Origin: JANNRA01 sp031401035
GTDB lineage: Bacteria > Desulfobacterota > Binatia > HRBIN30 > CADEER01
NCBI GenBank assembly: GCA_031401035.1
Contig: JANNRA010000079.1
Location: forward strand, 4,322-68,321
Reading direction: 5' to 3'
Length of the DNA: 64,000 nt
Shown here: one piece after another, positions 17,305-26,604 of the stretch
How positions within the stretch are numbered: position 1 is the first letter of the stretch
Layout of the letters: each line of letters starts with the position of its first letter
Position numbers and translations under genes: made by a program
Notes under the pieces: model-generated
Told to the model about the DNA's origin: nothing
Databases searched by the model: none
The model's input: only the letters and a program-made list of their open reading frames with translations

Positions 17305-18981
17305 ATGCAGGCAACCGAAGACGCCGTGCGGCGCGCCTATGGCGTGCTCGCCACCAGCCTGAACGAAGCGCTACACGAGACCCGCCAGGCGCTCGAGCCG
17401 CACGCGGCCCTGCTGCCGAAGGGGCGCATCGGCGACATCGACGCCCTGCTCGCCGAGTTCGCCCGGCGGCGCGTGCGCATCGCCATCTACGGCGAGGTGA
17501 AGGCCGGCAAGTCGACGCTGATCAACGCCCTCGCCGGCAGCGAGCTGTCGCCGGTCGCCTTCGACCCGCTCACCTCGGTGCCGCTGCGCGTCACCTACGG
17601 CGCGCGGACGGTGTGGCAGGTCGGCGCCACCCGCGTCGAGACGCTCGCCGAGTTGACGCAGATCATGCGCGCCGGGGTGCGCGACGCGGCCGAGGTGGTG
17701 GTGGAGACCGAGGCGGATCTGCTGCAGCTCGGCGGCCAGGTCGACCTGGTCGACACGCCGGGCGTCGGCAGCGACGAGCGCTTCGACGCCGTCAGCGCCG
17801 AGGCCCTGCGCTCGCTCGACGCCGTCGTGCTCGTCGTCCGCTATCCGTCGCTGTTCACGCAGGCGACGCGCCGTCTGATGGACGATCTGCAGGCCGACAT
17901 CGGCAAGCTGTTCCTCGTCTGGAACCTCGACGCCGACTGCGCCGAACTCTCCGACGAGGACCGCGCGCGACACGCCGAGACGCTGCGCGCCGACGTCGCC
18001 GGCGCGCACGAACTGCACCTGGTCGACGCGCGCGCCGCGACACGCGCCCAGCGCGGCGGCGACGCGGCCGCCATGGCCGCCAGCGGCCTGCCCGACTTCG
18101 CCGCCGCCCTCGGCCGTTTCGCGTCGTCGGAGAAGCGCGAGGTCGCGGCGTTGCGCGAGGCCGGTAAGCGCGCCGTGGGCTGGATCGACGCCGCACAGAC
18201 GACCCTCGGGCAGCGCCGCGTCGCCCTCGACGCGCGCCTGGCCGAGGTACGCGAGCAGCTGCAGGCTGTGCAGCGCGACGCCGAGGCGAAGAGCAACGCC
18301 GCGCGCGCCCAGCTGGCGGAGTTCCAGGCCGCCGCCGATACCGCCGGCCAACAGCGCGGCGCCGCCGTCGGCCAGGCTGCCGAGACCCTGCTCAAGGCGA
18401 CGCGCGCGGCCCGGCGTGCCTGGGTGCGCAGCGGCCACAGCGACGCGCTGGCCGCCGCCGTCGGCGCCGCCGCCGATGCCTTCGCCGATGCCAGCGCCGC
18501 CGCCAACGCGGCAGCCGTCGAGTCCCTGCGCGCCGCGGCGAAGCGCTTCGGCAGCACGGCCGCGCCGGTCCTCGCCGACCGACGCGATGTGCGCCCCGGG
18601 GCGCTGGCGCCGCCCGAGCGGCTCGAGCGCGCCCGCAGCGGCAGCGCCGGGTGGCTGCGCCGGGCGCTGTGGAAGCGCTGGTACCTGCCGGGCGTGGCGG
18701 CGCTGGAGAAGACGGGGATCGCCGGCGACCAGGCGGCGCAGGCAGCCTGGTTCGATCAGGCCGCGAAGGGGGTCGCGCAGACGGTGCGCGGCGTGCTCGA
18801 CGGTCGCCTCGCCGACATCGCCCGCGCCGCCCAGGCGGAGCAGGAGCGCCTGCGCGTCCAGTCAAACTTCCTCGCCGAGGAGGGTGAACAGCAGGCGCTG
18901 GTCGCCCACCTGCCGGTGCTGGCGAACGCCCGGCAGCGCATCCAGGACATGGCCAAGGAAGCCCGCCGCGTCGTCACCTGA
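17305..18981 (+). CDS. Dynamin-like GTPase
   Basis: A 558-residue large GTPase of the bacterial dynamin family, which remodels or repairs membranes. G1 is GEVKAGKST (residues 63-71), G2 probably lies in PLTSVPLRVTYG, G3 is D150TPGVGS, and the G4 position reads VWNLDAD, a loose match to NKxD. The rest is Ala-rich helix with predicted coiled coil (about 290-350) and a basic, hydrophobic stretch (GWLRRALWKRWYLPG) that could insert in membrane. GAGGAG lies just before the ATG. It stands alone on its strand, while dynamins often occur in pairs; no partner is visible here. Confidence 0.85.
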   Translation: MQATEDAVRRAYGVLATSLNEALHETRQALEPHAALLPKGRIGDIDALLAEFARRRVRIAIYGEVKAGKSTLINALAGSELSPVAFDPLTSVPLRVTYGARTVWQVGATRVETLAELTQIMRAGVRDAAEVVVETEADLLQLGGQVDLVDTPGVGSDERFDAVSAEALRSLDAVVLVVRYPSLFTQATRRLMDDLQADIGKLFLVWNLDADCAELSDEDRARHAETLRADVAGAHELHLVDARAATRAQRGGDAAAMAASGLPDFAAALGRFASSEKREVAALREAGKRAVGWIDAAQTTLGQRRVALDARLAEVREQLQAVQRDAEAKSNAARAQLAEFQAAADTAGQQRGAAVGQAAETLLKATRAARRAWVRSGHSDALAAAVGAAADAFADASAAANAAAVESLRAAAKRFGSTAAPVLADRRDVRPGALAPPERLERARSGSAGWLRRALWKRWYLPGVAALEKTGIAGDQAAQAAWFDQAAKGVAQTVRGVLDGRLADIARAAQAEQERLRVQSNFLAEEGEQQALVAHLPVLANARQRIQDMAKEARRVVT

Positions 18982-19083
18982 CCAGATCTCGCCGGTGGCC
19001 GCGTACCAAGCGTCGAGAGGTTTGTGGTCGACCGCGTGTCAAGCGGCCATGCCTCCGGGTCTCCGTGTGAAGTCATTGTCAGA

Positions 19084-19428
19084 TCAGGATTGCGGGAGCA
19101 GGCGCGCGATCTCCTCGTAGTCGACGGGTTTGCGCCGCAGCGTCATGAAGTCGCGCCGCGCGACCGCGGCACGCAGGTGGTCGCTCTCATAGGCGGTGAG
19201 CATCACCACCGGCACGCGCGGGTGGACGACGTGGAAACGGTCGGCGAAGGCGAGGCCGCTCTCCCCCTCCAGCTGCTGATCGAGGATGAGCAACGTCAAC
19301 GCCTCGAACGAGCCCAACGACGGGAGTTCGGCCGGGCGGCCGAAACCGCGTACCGCGTAGCCGTCGTCGGTCAGGTTCGCCGCCAACGCCAGGCGGAAGT
19401 CGTCGTCGTCGTCGAGCAGCAGGACCAT
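19084..19428 (-). CDS. Single-domain response regulator (receiver)
   Basis: A 114-residue stand-alone receiver domain with the acidic pocket DDDDD at 6-10, phospho-acceptor D50 in LLILDQQLEGESGL, T78 in VVMLTAY and K100 in RRKPV. There is no output domain, so it works through another protein or as a phosphate sink. Its ATG (19428) overlaps the kinase stop as TAATG, a sign of translational coupling; kinase and receiver form one two-component pair. Longer reading frames continue upstream but only as the kinase shadow. Confidence 0.88.
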   Translation of the reverse strand: MVLLLDDDDDFRLALAANLTDDGYAVRGFGRPAELPSLGSFEALTLLILDQQLEGESGLAFADRFHVVHPRVPVVMLTAYESDHLRAAVARRDFMTLRRKPVDYEEIARLLPQS

Positions 19429-20585
19429 TACGGTATCCGCCCGGCCGGTCCGTCGACCGGCAGATCGACCTGAAAGCTCGTCCCGCCGCCGCGGCGGGGC
19501 TGGTGCGTGATCGTACCGCCGTGCGCGGCGACCAGCTCCTTCGCCACCGCCAGGCCGATGCCCGTCCCCTCCGGCTTGGTGGTCTCGAAGAGCCGGAACA
19601 CGTCCAGCCCGTCCGGGATGCCGCGACCGTTGTCGTCGACAGTGATGCGCAACGTCACGGCGTTCGCGGCCGCGACCGAGAGCCGCACCTCGCCGCCGCC
19701 CTCGGGCACCGCTTCGATGGCGTTCTTGATCAGATTGTCGAGGATGCGTCGCAGCATCACCTCGTCGGCACGCAGCGCCGGCAGCGGCTCCGCGTCGGCG
19801 ACGGTGAGCGCGATGCCGCGCTCGGTCGCCAGCGCCAGCCACAGGTCGACGCAGGAAGCGAGGAAGGGCGTCAGCGCGATGCGGTGCAGGTTGAGGCGTT
19901 GATCGCGCGCGAAGTCGTTGAACTCGCGCACCAACCCCTCGAGGCGGCGCAACGTCTGCAGGATCTGCGTCGCCGGCGCCTCGACCGGAGCCACGGGCGC
20001 GAAGTCACCGCGCCGGGCGCGGCGCAGAATAAGCTGCGCCTGCATCGACAGCGCCGCAAGCGGGTTGCCGAGGTCATGCACGATCTTCGCCGTGATGGCG
20101 CCGATGTCCGCCAGCCGCGCCCGCTCCGCGGCGATGAGCTGCATCTCGCGCAGCTCATCCTCGGCGGCGCGACGGTCGCTGACGTCGCGCAGAATGGCGG
20201 TGTACAGCAGCTCATCGCCGAGGTGTGCTTCGGACACCGAGAGCTCGAGCGGGAAGACCTCGCCGTTCTTGCGCCGCCCCTCGACGGTGCGGACGCGACC
20301 GATGGCGCGCGCCACGCCGGTGGCGCGATAGCGGCGCAGGTACTCGTCGTGCTCCTGCTGGTACGGTGGCGGCATGAGCAGCGCGACGTTGCGGCCGAGT
20401 ACTTCGTCGCGCCGGTAGCCGAAGACCGCCTCCGCGGCGGGATTGAACAGCGTGATGCGCGCCTCGCCGTCGATGGCGACAATGGCGTCGCGCGCCGTCG
20501 CCAGCACCGCCTGCCATCGTGCATCCGCCACCTGCAGCTCGTGCAGGGCCTGCGGCGGGGTGGGCATACGGCGACGCGTGGTCAT
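19428..20585 (-). CDS. PAS-domain sensor histidine kinase
   Basis: A soluble 385-residue kinase. It has one PAS domain (~22-140: AVLATARDAIVAIDGEARIT, NPAAEAVFGYRRDEVLGRN, GEVFPLELSVSE), a HisKA domain with phospho-acceptor H170 in KIVHDLGNPLAALS, and a HATPase_c domain (N-box LDNLIKNAIEAV, G1 DNGRGIP, F-box LFETTKPEGTGIGLAVAKE). ATG 20585 gives a compact kinase; the frame stays open for about 100 low-quality codons upstream. It has no membrane segment and so senses a cytoplasmic cue. It is coupled to the receiver at 19084 and divergent from a CBS/NtrC-type operon, to which it may also signal. Confidence 0.9.
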   Translation of the reverse strand: MTTRRRMPTPPQALHELQVADARWQAVLATARDAIVAIDGEARITLFNPAAEAVFGYRRDEVLGRNVALLMPPPYQQEHDEYLRRYRATGVARAIGRVRTVEGRRKNGEVFPLELSVSEAHLGDELLYTAILRDVSDRRAAEDELREMQLIAAERARLADIGAITAKIVHDLGNPLAALSMQAQLILRRARRGDFAPVAPVEAPATQILQTLRRLEGLVREFNDFARDQRLNLHRIALTPFLASCVDLWLALATERGIALTVADAEPLPALRADEVMLRRILDNLIKNAIEAVPEGGGEVRLSVAAANAVTLRITVDDNGRGIPDGLDVFRLFETTKPEGTGIGLAVAKELVAAHGGTITHQPRRGGGTSFQVDLPVDGPAGRIP

Positions 20586-20656
20586 CGGGGCTCGGGAGCG
20601 AACGACACGAGTCAGATACACCGCGCGGCACATCATGGTCCACGCCCACTCGCCCC

Positions 20657-20833
20657 TCAGGCCGGATTGGGCTCGTCGTCGGCGCGCCCCGGCGCCGGCG
20701 TGGTCTCGCTGCGCGGCGGCGGCGCCGGCTCCGATTCCGCCTGCGGCGCGTCCGCGCCGGCGCCCTGGTCGCGCCGGGCGACCGCTCGCCCATCCAGCCC
20801 CCGCCAAGCGGCTCTGCGCATTTCCGCTGTCAT
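20657..20833 (-). CDS. Possible 58-residue Pro/Ala/Glu-rich ORF
   Basis: ATG 20833 to TGA 20657 encodes MTAEMRRAAWRGLDGRAVAR followed by an acidic, Pro-rich tail (QAESEPAPPPRSETTPAP). Third codon positions are GC-rich as in real genes here. There is no clear ribosome-binding site and no recognisable domain. It is the only hint of coding content in the 495 bp between the kinase and CBS genes. Confidence 0.2.
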   Translation of the reverse strand: MTAEMRRAAWRGLDGRAVARRDQGAGADAPQAESEPAPPPRSETTPAPGRADDEPNPA

Positions 20834-21080
20834 GCGGGAGACCTAGAGCAACCGCTGTGCCGGGCGCGGCCGGCCCCAGCACTGTCGTCTCTGCCCTGCG
20901 CGTTCACCAAGCGCGGGGAATGCGACGAGCGGAGTTCGCAGCGCTGGGAGATCGACGCGGTGCCGCCCCCCTTCCCAGGAACGGGAATCCGCCCTTCCCA
21001 GCCCTGCGCGCCCATCCGCTCGCCGCGTCCCCCTGCGACGCCGGCGGGGTCCGGCACGTATCTTGGACAGGTAAGGCGAC

Positions 21081-21538
21081 ATGCACAACGGCGAGATGCA
21101 GGTCGGCGAGGCGATGCGCACCGAACTGGTGACCCTGGCGCCCGAGGAGCGCCTCAATGTCGCCAGCGACATCATGACCCTCGGTCGTATCCGCCACATG
21201 CCGGTGGTCAGTGATGCGGTGGTGGTCGGCATCCTCACCCAGCGCGACCTGTTCCGCGCCGCTATCTCGTCGGTGCTCGAGTTGCGTCCGGCGGCCGAGC
21301 GCGAGTGGTTGTCGAAGATCCACGTCGGCGAGGTGATGACGCACCCGGTGATCACGGCGCCCCCCGATCTGAGGATGCACGACGCCGTGACGCTGATGCT
21401 CGAACGCCGCATCGGCTGCCTGCCGGTGGTACAGAGCGGCCGCCTGGTCGGCCTGTTGAGCGAGACCGACTGCCTCGCCCTGCTGGCGCGCCTGCTGCAG
21501 CCGGAGCGGACGGACACGGACGCGCAGAAGGGTACGCC

Positions 21539-21542
<4 letters not shown>
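21081..21542 (+). CDS. Tandem CBS-domain protein
   Basis: A 153-residue protein made of a CBS pair: VGEAMRTELVTLAPEERLNV, MPVVSDAVVVGILTQRDLF, then VGEVMTHPVITAPPDLRMHD, CLPVVQSGRLVGLLSETDCL. Such pairs bind adenine nucleotides and report energy state. It overlaps the NtrC-type gene as GTGA, so the two are co-translated, and it may modulate that activator or its kinase. Confidence 0.9.
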
Positions 21543-22981
<1,439 letters not shown>

Positions 22982-23015
22982 TTCACTGCGTTCCGCAATC
23001 GACAGGAGTCAGACT

Positions 23016-23417
23016 GTGCCCATCATCGCTATTCCCCGGATCCGCCGAGGCCGCACCGGCCTGTTCGCCCTCGCCGCGCTGCTGCTCGCTCCGGCGCTGA
23101 CGCGCGCCGCGGCGCCGCCGGCGGCGGCGGTCAGCGAAGCGGATCAGATTTACAAGAGCCGCTGCGTGCTGTGTCACGGCGCCGACGGCAAGGGCGACGG
23201 CGCGGCGAGCGTGGCGCTAAACCCGAAGCCGCGCGCCTTCGGCGATCCCGCCTGGCAGAAGTCGGTGACCGACGAGCACATCGACAAGATCATCCTCAGC
23301 GGTGGTCCGGCCGTCGGCAAGAGCCCGCTGATGCCTGGCAACCCGGACCTGAGCGGCAAGCCCGACGTCATCCGCGCGCTGCGCAACATCGTGCGAGGCT
23401 TCGCCCCCAAGCCGTAG
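23016..23417 (+). CDS. Monoheme c-type cytochrome
   Basis: A 133-residue exported cytochrome c. GTG 23016 is preceded by AGGAG at 7 bp and starts a signal peptide (RRGRTGLFALAALLLAPALTRAAA). The heme site is C50VLCH54, and the likely axial Met lies in KSPLMPGNP. Other class I features are SEADQIYKSR before the heme and KPDVIRALRNIVRGF at the end. It carries electrons in the periplasm. It lies 34 bp after the NtrC-type gene and may share its transcript, a slightly odd pairing that hints at redox control. A strong hairpin follows. Confidence 0.9.
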   Translation: MPIIAIPRIRRGRTGLFALAALLLAPALTRAAAPPAAAVSEADQIYKSRCVLCHGADGKGDGAASVALNPKPRAFGDPAWQKSVTDEHIDKIILSGGPAVGKSPLMPGNPDLSGKPDVIRALRNIVRGFAPKP

Positions 23418-23425
23418 CGGCAGTG

Positions 23426-23456
23426 GCCGACCTCCGCCTCAGACGCGGAGGTCGGC
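23426..23456. terminator. Bidirectional hairpin terminator
   Basis: A perfect 12-bp stem (GCCGACCTCCGC and GCGGAGGTCGGC) with a 7-base loop lies between convergent genes and includes the last codons of the EEP gene. No U-run is evident. Confidence 0.6.
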
Positions 23457-24260
23457 GACGACGCCGAAGTGGTCGCTGGCCCAGACGCCGTCGCGCGGCT
23501 GATCGAAGGCGAGCGCCACGCGGTCGATCCAGCCGCGGCCGCTGCTGTCGGCGAGGCCGACCAGAACATAGTCGAGCCGCCGGTCGGGCTCGAACATCAG
23601 CGCCGTGTAGGGATCGCGGTTGTCCCAGGTGAAGCCGGGTCCGGCGCCGCGCACCCGCCACGCGTCCTGGAAGTAGGTGCTGCGGCCGTCGAGCGACGCC
23701 AGCCCGCACAGGAAGCGGATCTCCGTCGCCTCCGGATCGGCATTGAGGTCGCCGACGATGATCGGTGGAAACTCCGCGCCGCGCCCCCAGCGCTCGGCCA
23801 GCTCCGCCACCGCAAGCACCTGCCGCTCGCGGACGACGCCGTGGTGGAAGCGCCAGTTGAGATGGGTGCACACCAGCGGCACGGTGCCGAACGGGGCGGC
23901 GATGCGCGCCGCGACCGCGCATCGCTGCTCGCCGCTGTCGTGCCCGGGCAGCGCCAGCCGCTCGTGCGCGACGATCGGCCAGCGGCTGGCAATGACGTTG
24001 CCAAAGGAATCGCCGGTGGCGTCGAGCGGGACGCGACCGCTCTCCGCCCAGCGATACGCCGGCGCGTGGTGGTGCTCGTAGCCGAGGCCGTCGAGAATGA
24101 TCGCCGCCTGGTCGAAGCCGTCGCGCCGCACGACGACTTCCTGGAAGCCGATCAGGTCGGGCTGCAGCGCGGCGATGCCCGCGCGGATCACCGCCATGCG
24201 CGCCTCGCAGGGCTCGGAGACGTTCCAGATGTTCAGCGTCAGGACCCGCAGGGTGGGCAT
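23439..24260 (-). CDS. Endonuclease/exonuclease/phosphatase (EEP) family protein
   Basis: A 273-residue EEP-fold metal-dependent phosphodiesterase. Catalytic motifs are LNIWN (Asn), GFQEVV (metal Glu), CTHLNWRFH, VGDLNADPEATE (Asp/Asn) and SDHFGVVADL (Asp-His). ATG 24260 is used; upstream frame is low complexity. There is no signal peptide. Substrate (lipid phosphate, nucleic acid, inositol phosphate) cannot be told from sequence. It is convergent with the cytochrome gene and divergent from the hydrolase at 24347. Confidence 0.88.
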   Translation of the reverse strand: MPTLRVLTLNIWNVSEPCEARMAVIRAGIAALQPDLIGFQEVVVRRDGFDQAAIILDGLGYEHHHAPAYRWAESGRVPLDATGDSFGNVIASRWPIVAHERLALPGHDSGEQRCAVAARIAAPFGTVPLVCTHLNWRFHHGVVRERQVLAVAELAERWGRGAEFPPIIVGDLNADPEATEIRFLCGLASLDGRSTYFQDAWRVRGAGPGFTWDNRDPYTALMFEPDRRLDYVLVGLADSSGRGWIDRVALAFDQPRDGVWASDHFGVVADLRV

Positions 24261-24346
24261 CGAGGGAGTTCCTAGCACAGCCGCGTCGCCAGGCGGGCGG
24301 CCCGCCCGCCTTGCAGCGGCCTGGCCCGCGAGTACTCTCGCCGACG

Positions 24347-25051
24347 ATGCCACCGTCTCCGCACGCCGACCTTCCCCTCGCCCCTCCCGCGTGGACCCTC
24401 CTGCGCGAGAGCCTGCTGTTGCTCGAGCTGCCTCGCCTCGCCTGGCTCGCTCCCGTCTATGCCGCCGCGCCGCGCGGCCGCGGCGAAGCGGTCCTCGTCC
24501 TGCCCGGCTTCGGCACCGGCGACGCCTCCACCGCCGTCTTGCGCGCCTACCTGAACCTGCTCGGCTACGCCGCGCAGGGCTGGGGTCTCGGCACCAACCG
24601 CGGCGACGTGGCGGCCCTGCTGCCGCGGGTGATCGAACGAGCGACGCGCGCCGCGTCCCGTGCCGAGGGCAAGGTGCGACTGGTCGGCTGGAGCCTCGGC
24701 GGCACACTGGCGCGCGAGACGGCGCGCGAACGCCCGGACCTGGTCGAACGTGTCATCACCCTCGGCACGCCAGCCGTCGGCGGCCCGAAGTACACCGCCG
24801 TCGGCGCCGTCTATCGCCGCCAGGGCTACGATCTCGACGCCATCGAGGCGGCGGTCGCGGCGCGCGAGCGTACGCCGATCGGCGTGCCGCTGACGGCGAT
24901 CTACAGCCGCGGTGACGGCGTCGTCGCCTGGCAGGCGTGCATCGACCGTCACACGCCGGGCGTCGAACACGTCGAGGTGCGCGGGACGCACACCGGCCTC
25001 GGCTTCAATCCGGACGTCTACCGCATCGTCGCCGCCCACCTGGCGCGCTGA
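24347..25051 (+). CDS. Alpha/beta hydrolase
   Basis: A 234-residue hydrolase with the triad in place: nucleophile in LVGWSLGGTLA, acid in YSRGDGVVAW and His in GTHTGLGFNPDVY. The oxyanion region is VLVLPGFGTGDAS. ATG 24347 is taken as start; a longer frame to 24311 adds an unlikely tail. The fold resembles lipases/esterases that act on acyl substrates; the specific substrate is unknown. Divergent from the EEP gene with an 86-bp gap. Confidence 0.82.
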   Translation: MPPSPHADLPLAPPAWTLLRESLLLLELPRLAWLAPVYAAAPRGRGEAVLVLPGFGTGDASTAVLRAYLNLLGYAAQGWGLGTNRGDVAALLPRVIERATRAASRAEGKVRLVGWSLGGTLARETARERPDLVERVITLGTPAVGGPKYTAVGAVYRRQGYDLDAIEAAVAARERTPIGVPLTAIYSRGDGVVAWQACIDRHTPGVEHVEVRGTHTGLGFNPDVYRIVAAHLAR

Positions 25052-25080
25052 ATCCGAAACCTGGCTGCACCCGCTCTGTC

Positions 25081-25106
25081 CCGGTGGAGGGCGCCGCCCG
25101 CCACGG
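25081..25106. terminator. Hairpin between convergent genes
   Basis: GTGGaGGGC (25084-25092) pairs with GCCCgCCAC (25096-25104), one mismatch, 3-base loop. It sits between the convergent hydrolase and amidase genes. The core TGGAGGGCGCCGCCC recurs near 63930. Confidence 0.45.
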
Positions 25107-25129
25107 ACGAGCAACGGGCGTGGTCGAGC

Positions 25130-26554
25130 TCAGCCCGCCGGCCAGTGCAGCGGCCAGTGCGGGTGCCACGGCCGCTCGCGCTCGAAGGCCCGCGCCGCCT
25201 GCAAAACCAGATCGTCGCGCTGGCGCGCCGCGACGATCTGCATGCCCATCGGCAGGCCGCGCCGCGACAGGCCGATGCGCACCGTCGCCGCCGGATGCCA
25301 GGAGAGGTTGAACGGGATGGTGAATGAGCCGACGTTCGACCACGGCTGCGCCCGCCCCTCGGTCTCGCTCGGGTAGGGACCGGGAGCCGGATACGGATCG
25401 AACGGCACCGTCGGCGTGATCAGCGGATCGTAGCGTTCGAACACCGACGCGCACCAGCGCACGATGCCAGCCCGCAAGGCGGCGAGCTCGCCGAAGCGCG
25501 CCGGGTTCATCTCGCGGCGCGCCAGCTCGACGCCGGCGAGCAGGCCGCGCCCGAGCAGGTGCTCGCGGCCGGCCAGGTGCGCGTCGAGCTGCGCGCCCAT
25601 CAGGAAGGCGCCGAGCAGGCCCCAGGTGCGGCCGGCTTCCGGCGGACCGCCCGCGACGGGTTCGACGTGATGGCCGAGCGCGGTAAAGACCCCGACGGCG
25701 TCCTGGACCGCGGCGGCAATGTCCGACTGCACCACCGCGTAGCCGAGATCGGCCGAGTAGCCGATGCGCAGGCCGCGCGGCGCCGGCGCGCGCAGGCGCT
25801 CGAGGTAGGAGAAGCCGGGGTGCGGCAGGCTGGTGGGATCGAGCTCGCAGATGCCAACCACCTGATCGAGCACCAGCGCCGCGTCCTCGACCGTCTTCGT
25901 CAGCGGTCCATACACCGCCGTCGCGCCGTAGTCCCAGTGGTGCACCTGCTCGCGCGGCACGCGTCCAAACGAGGTCTTGAGTCCGAAGCAGCCGGTGAAG
26001 CTGGCGGGAATACGGATTGAGCCGCCGCCGTCGCCGGCGGTGACCAAGGGCAGCACGCCGGCGGCCATGGCCGCCGACGACCCGCCGCTCGAGCCACCCG
26101 GCGTCAGGGCGAGATCCCACGGCGAGCGCGTCGTGCCGTGCAGCCGATTGCGGGTGTAGGCCGGGGCGCCGAACTCGGGCGCGTTGGTCTTGCCGACGAC
26201 GATCGCACCGGCGGCCCGCAGGCGCTGCACCTGCACCGAGTCGGCCTCGGCGACGCGGCCGGCGAAGAGCGGCGAGCACTCGGTCCACGCCATGCCCGCC
26301 ACCGGCTCGAGCTCCTTGACGCCGAGCGGCACGCCCTCCAGCGGCCGTGCCGCGCCGGCGGAGATGCGCTGCTCGGCCGCGCGCGCGTCGGCCAGGCACT
26401 GCCCAGGGTCGCGCCGCAGCACCACCGCGTTGAGGTCGGCGTGGGTGGCGTCGATGCGCCCCAGCACCGCCTGCATCAGCTCGACCGGCGACGCCGCGCG
26501 GGCGTGCAGGCGTTCCGTCAGCTCGACCAACGACAGCGACAAGAGTTCGTGCAT
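25130..26554 (-). CDS. Amidase signature-family enzyme
   Basis: A 474-residue amidase with the Ser-cisSer-Lys triad: K80 (LEGVPLGVKEL), S155 in the Gly/Ser loop TPGGSSGGSSAAMAAG, and nucleophile S179 in GDGGGSIRIPAS, 24 residues after S155 as in characterised members. It hydrolyses a C-N amide bond in the cytoplasm; it lacks signs of being GatA (no gatB/gatC nearby). ATG 26554 fits the family N-terminus. Together with the nearby nitronate monooxygenase it could reflect nitrogen scavenging, but this is conjecture. Confidence 0.92.
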   Translation of the reverse strand: MHELLSLSLVELTERLHARAASPVELMQAVLGRIDATHADLNAVVLRRDPGQCLADARAAEQRISAGAARPLEGVPLGVKELEPVAGMAWTECSPLFAGRVAEADSVQVQRLRAAGAIVVGKTNAPEFGAPAYTRNRLHGTTRSPWDLALTPGGSSGGSSAAMAAGVLPLVTAGDGGGSIRIPASFTGCFGLKTSFGRVPREQVHHWDYGATAVYGPLTKTVEDAALVLDQVVGICELDPTSLPHPGFSYLERLRAPAPRGLRIGYSADLGYAVVQSDIAAAVQDAVGVFTALGHHVEPVAGGPPEAGRTWGLLGAFLMGAQLDAHLAGREHLLGRGLLAGVELARREMNPARFGELAALRAGIVRWCASVFERYDPLITPTVPFDPYPAPGPYPSETEGRAQPWSNVGSFTIPFNLSWHPAATVRIGLSRRGLPMGMQIVAARQRDDLVLQAARAFERERPWHPHWPLHWPAG

Positions 26555-26604
26555 GGCGCCTCTTAGCCCTCTTCGGGCAGGCGCGGCTAGCGAAGCACAC
26601 GCCT

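Noticed and set aside
21053..21066. GGCACG-TATC-TTGG upstream of the CBS gene, near sigma-54 consensus
   Set aside because: The essential -12 GC is GG, and the start codon would be only ~3 bases after the transcription start.
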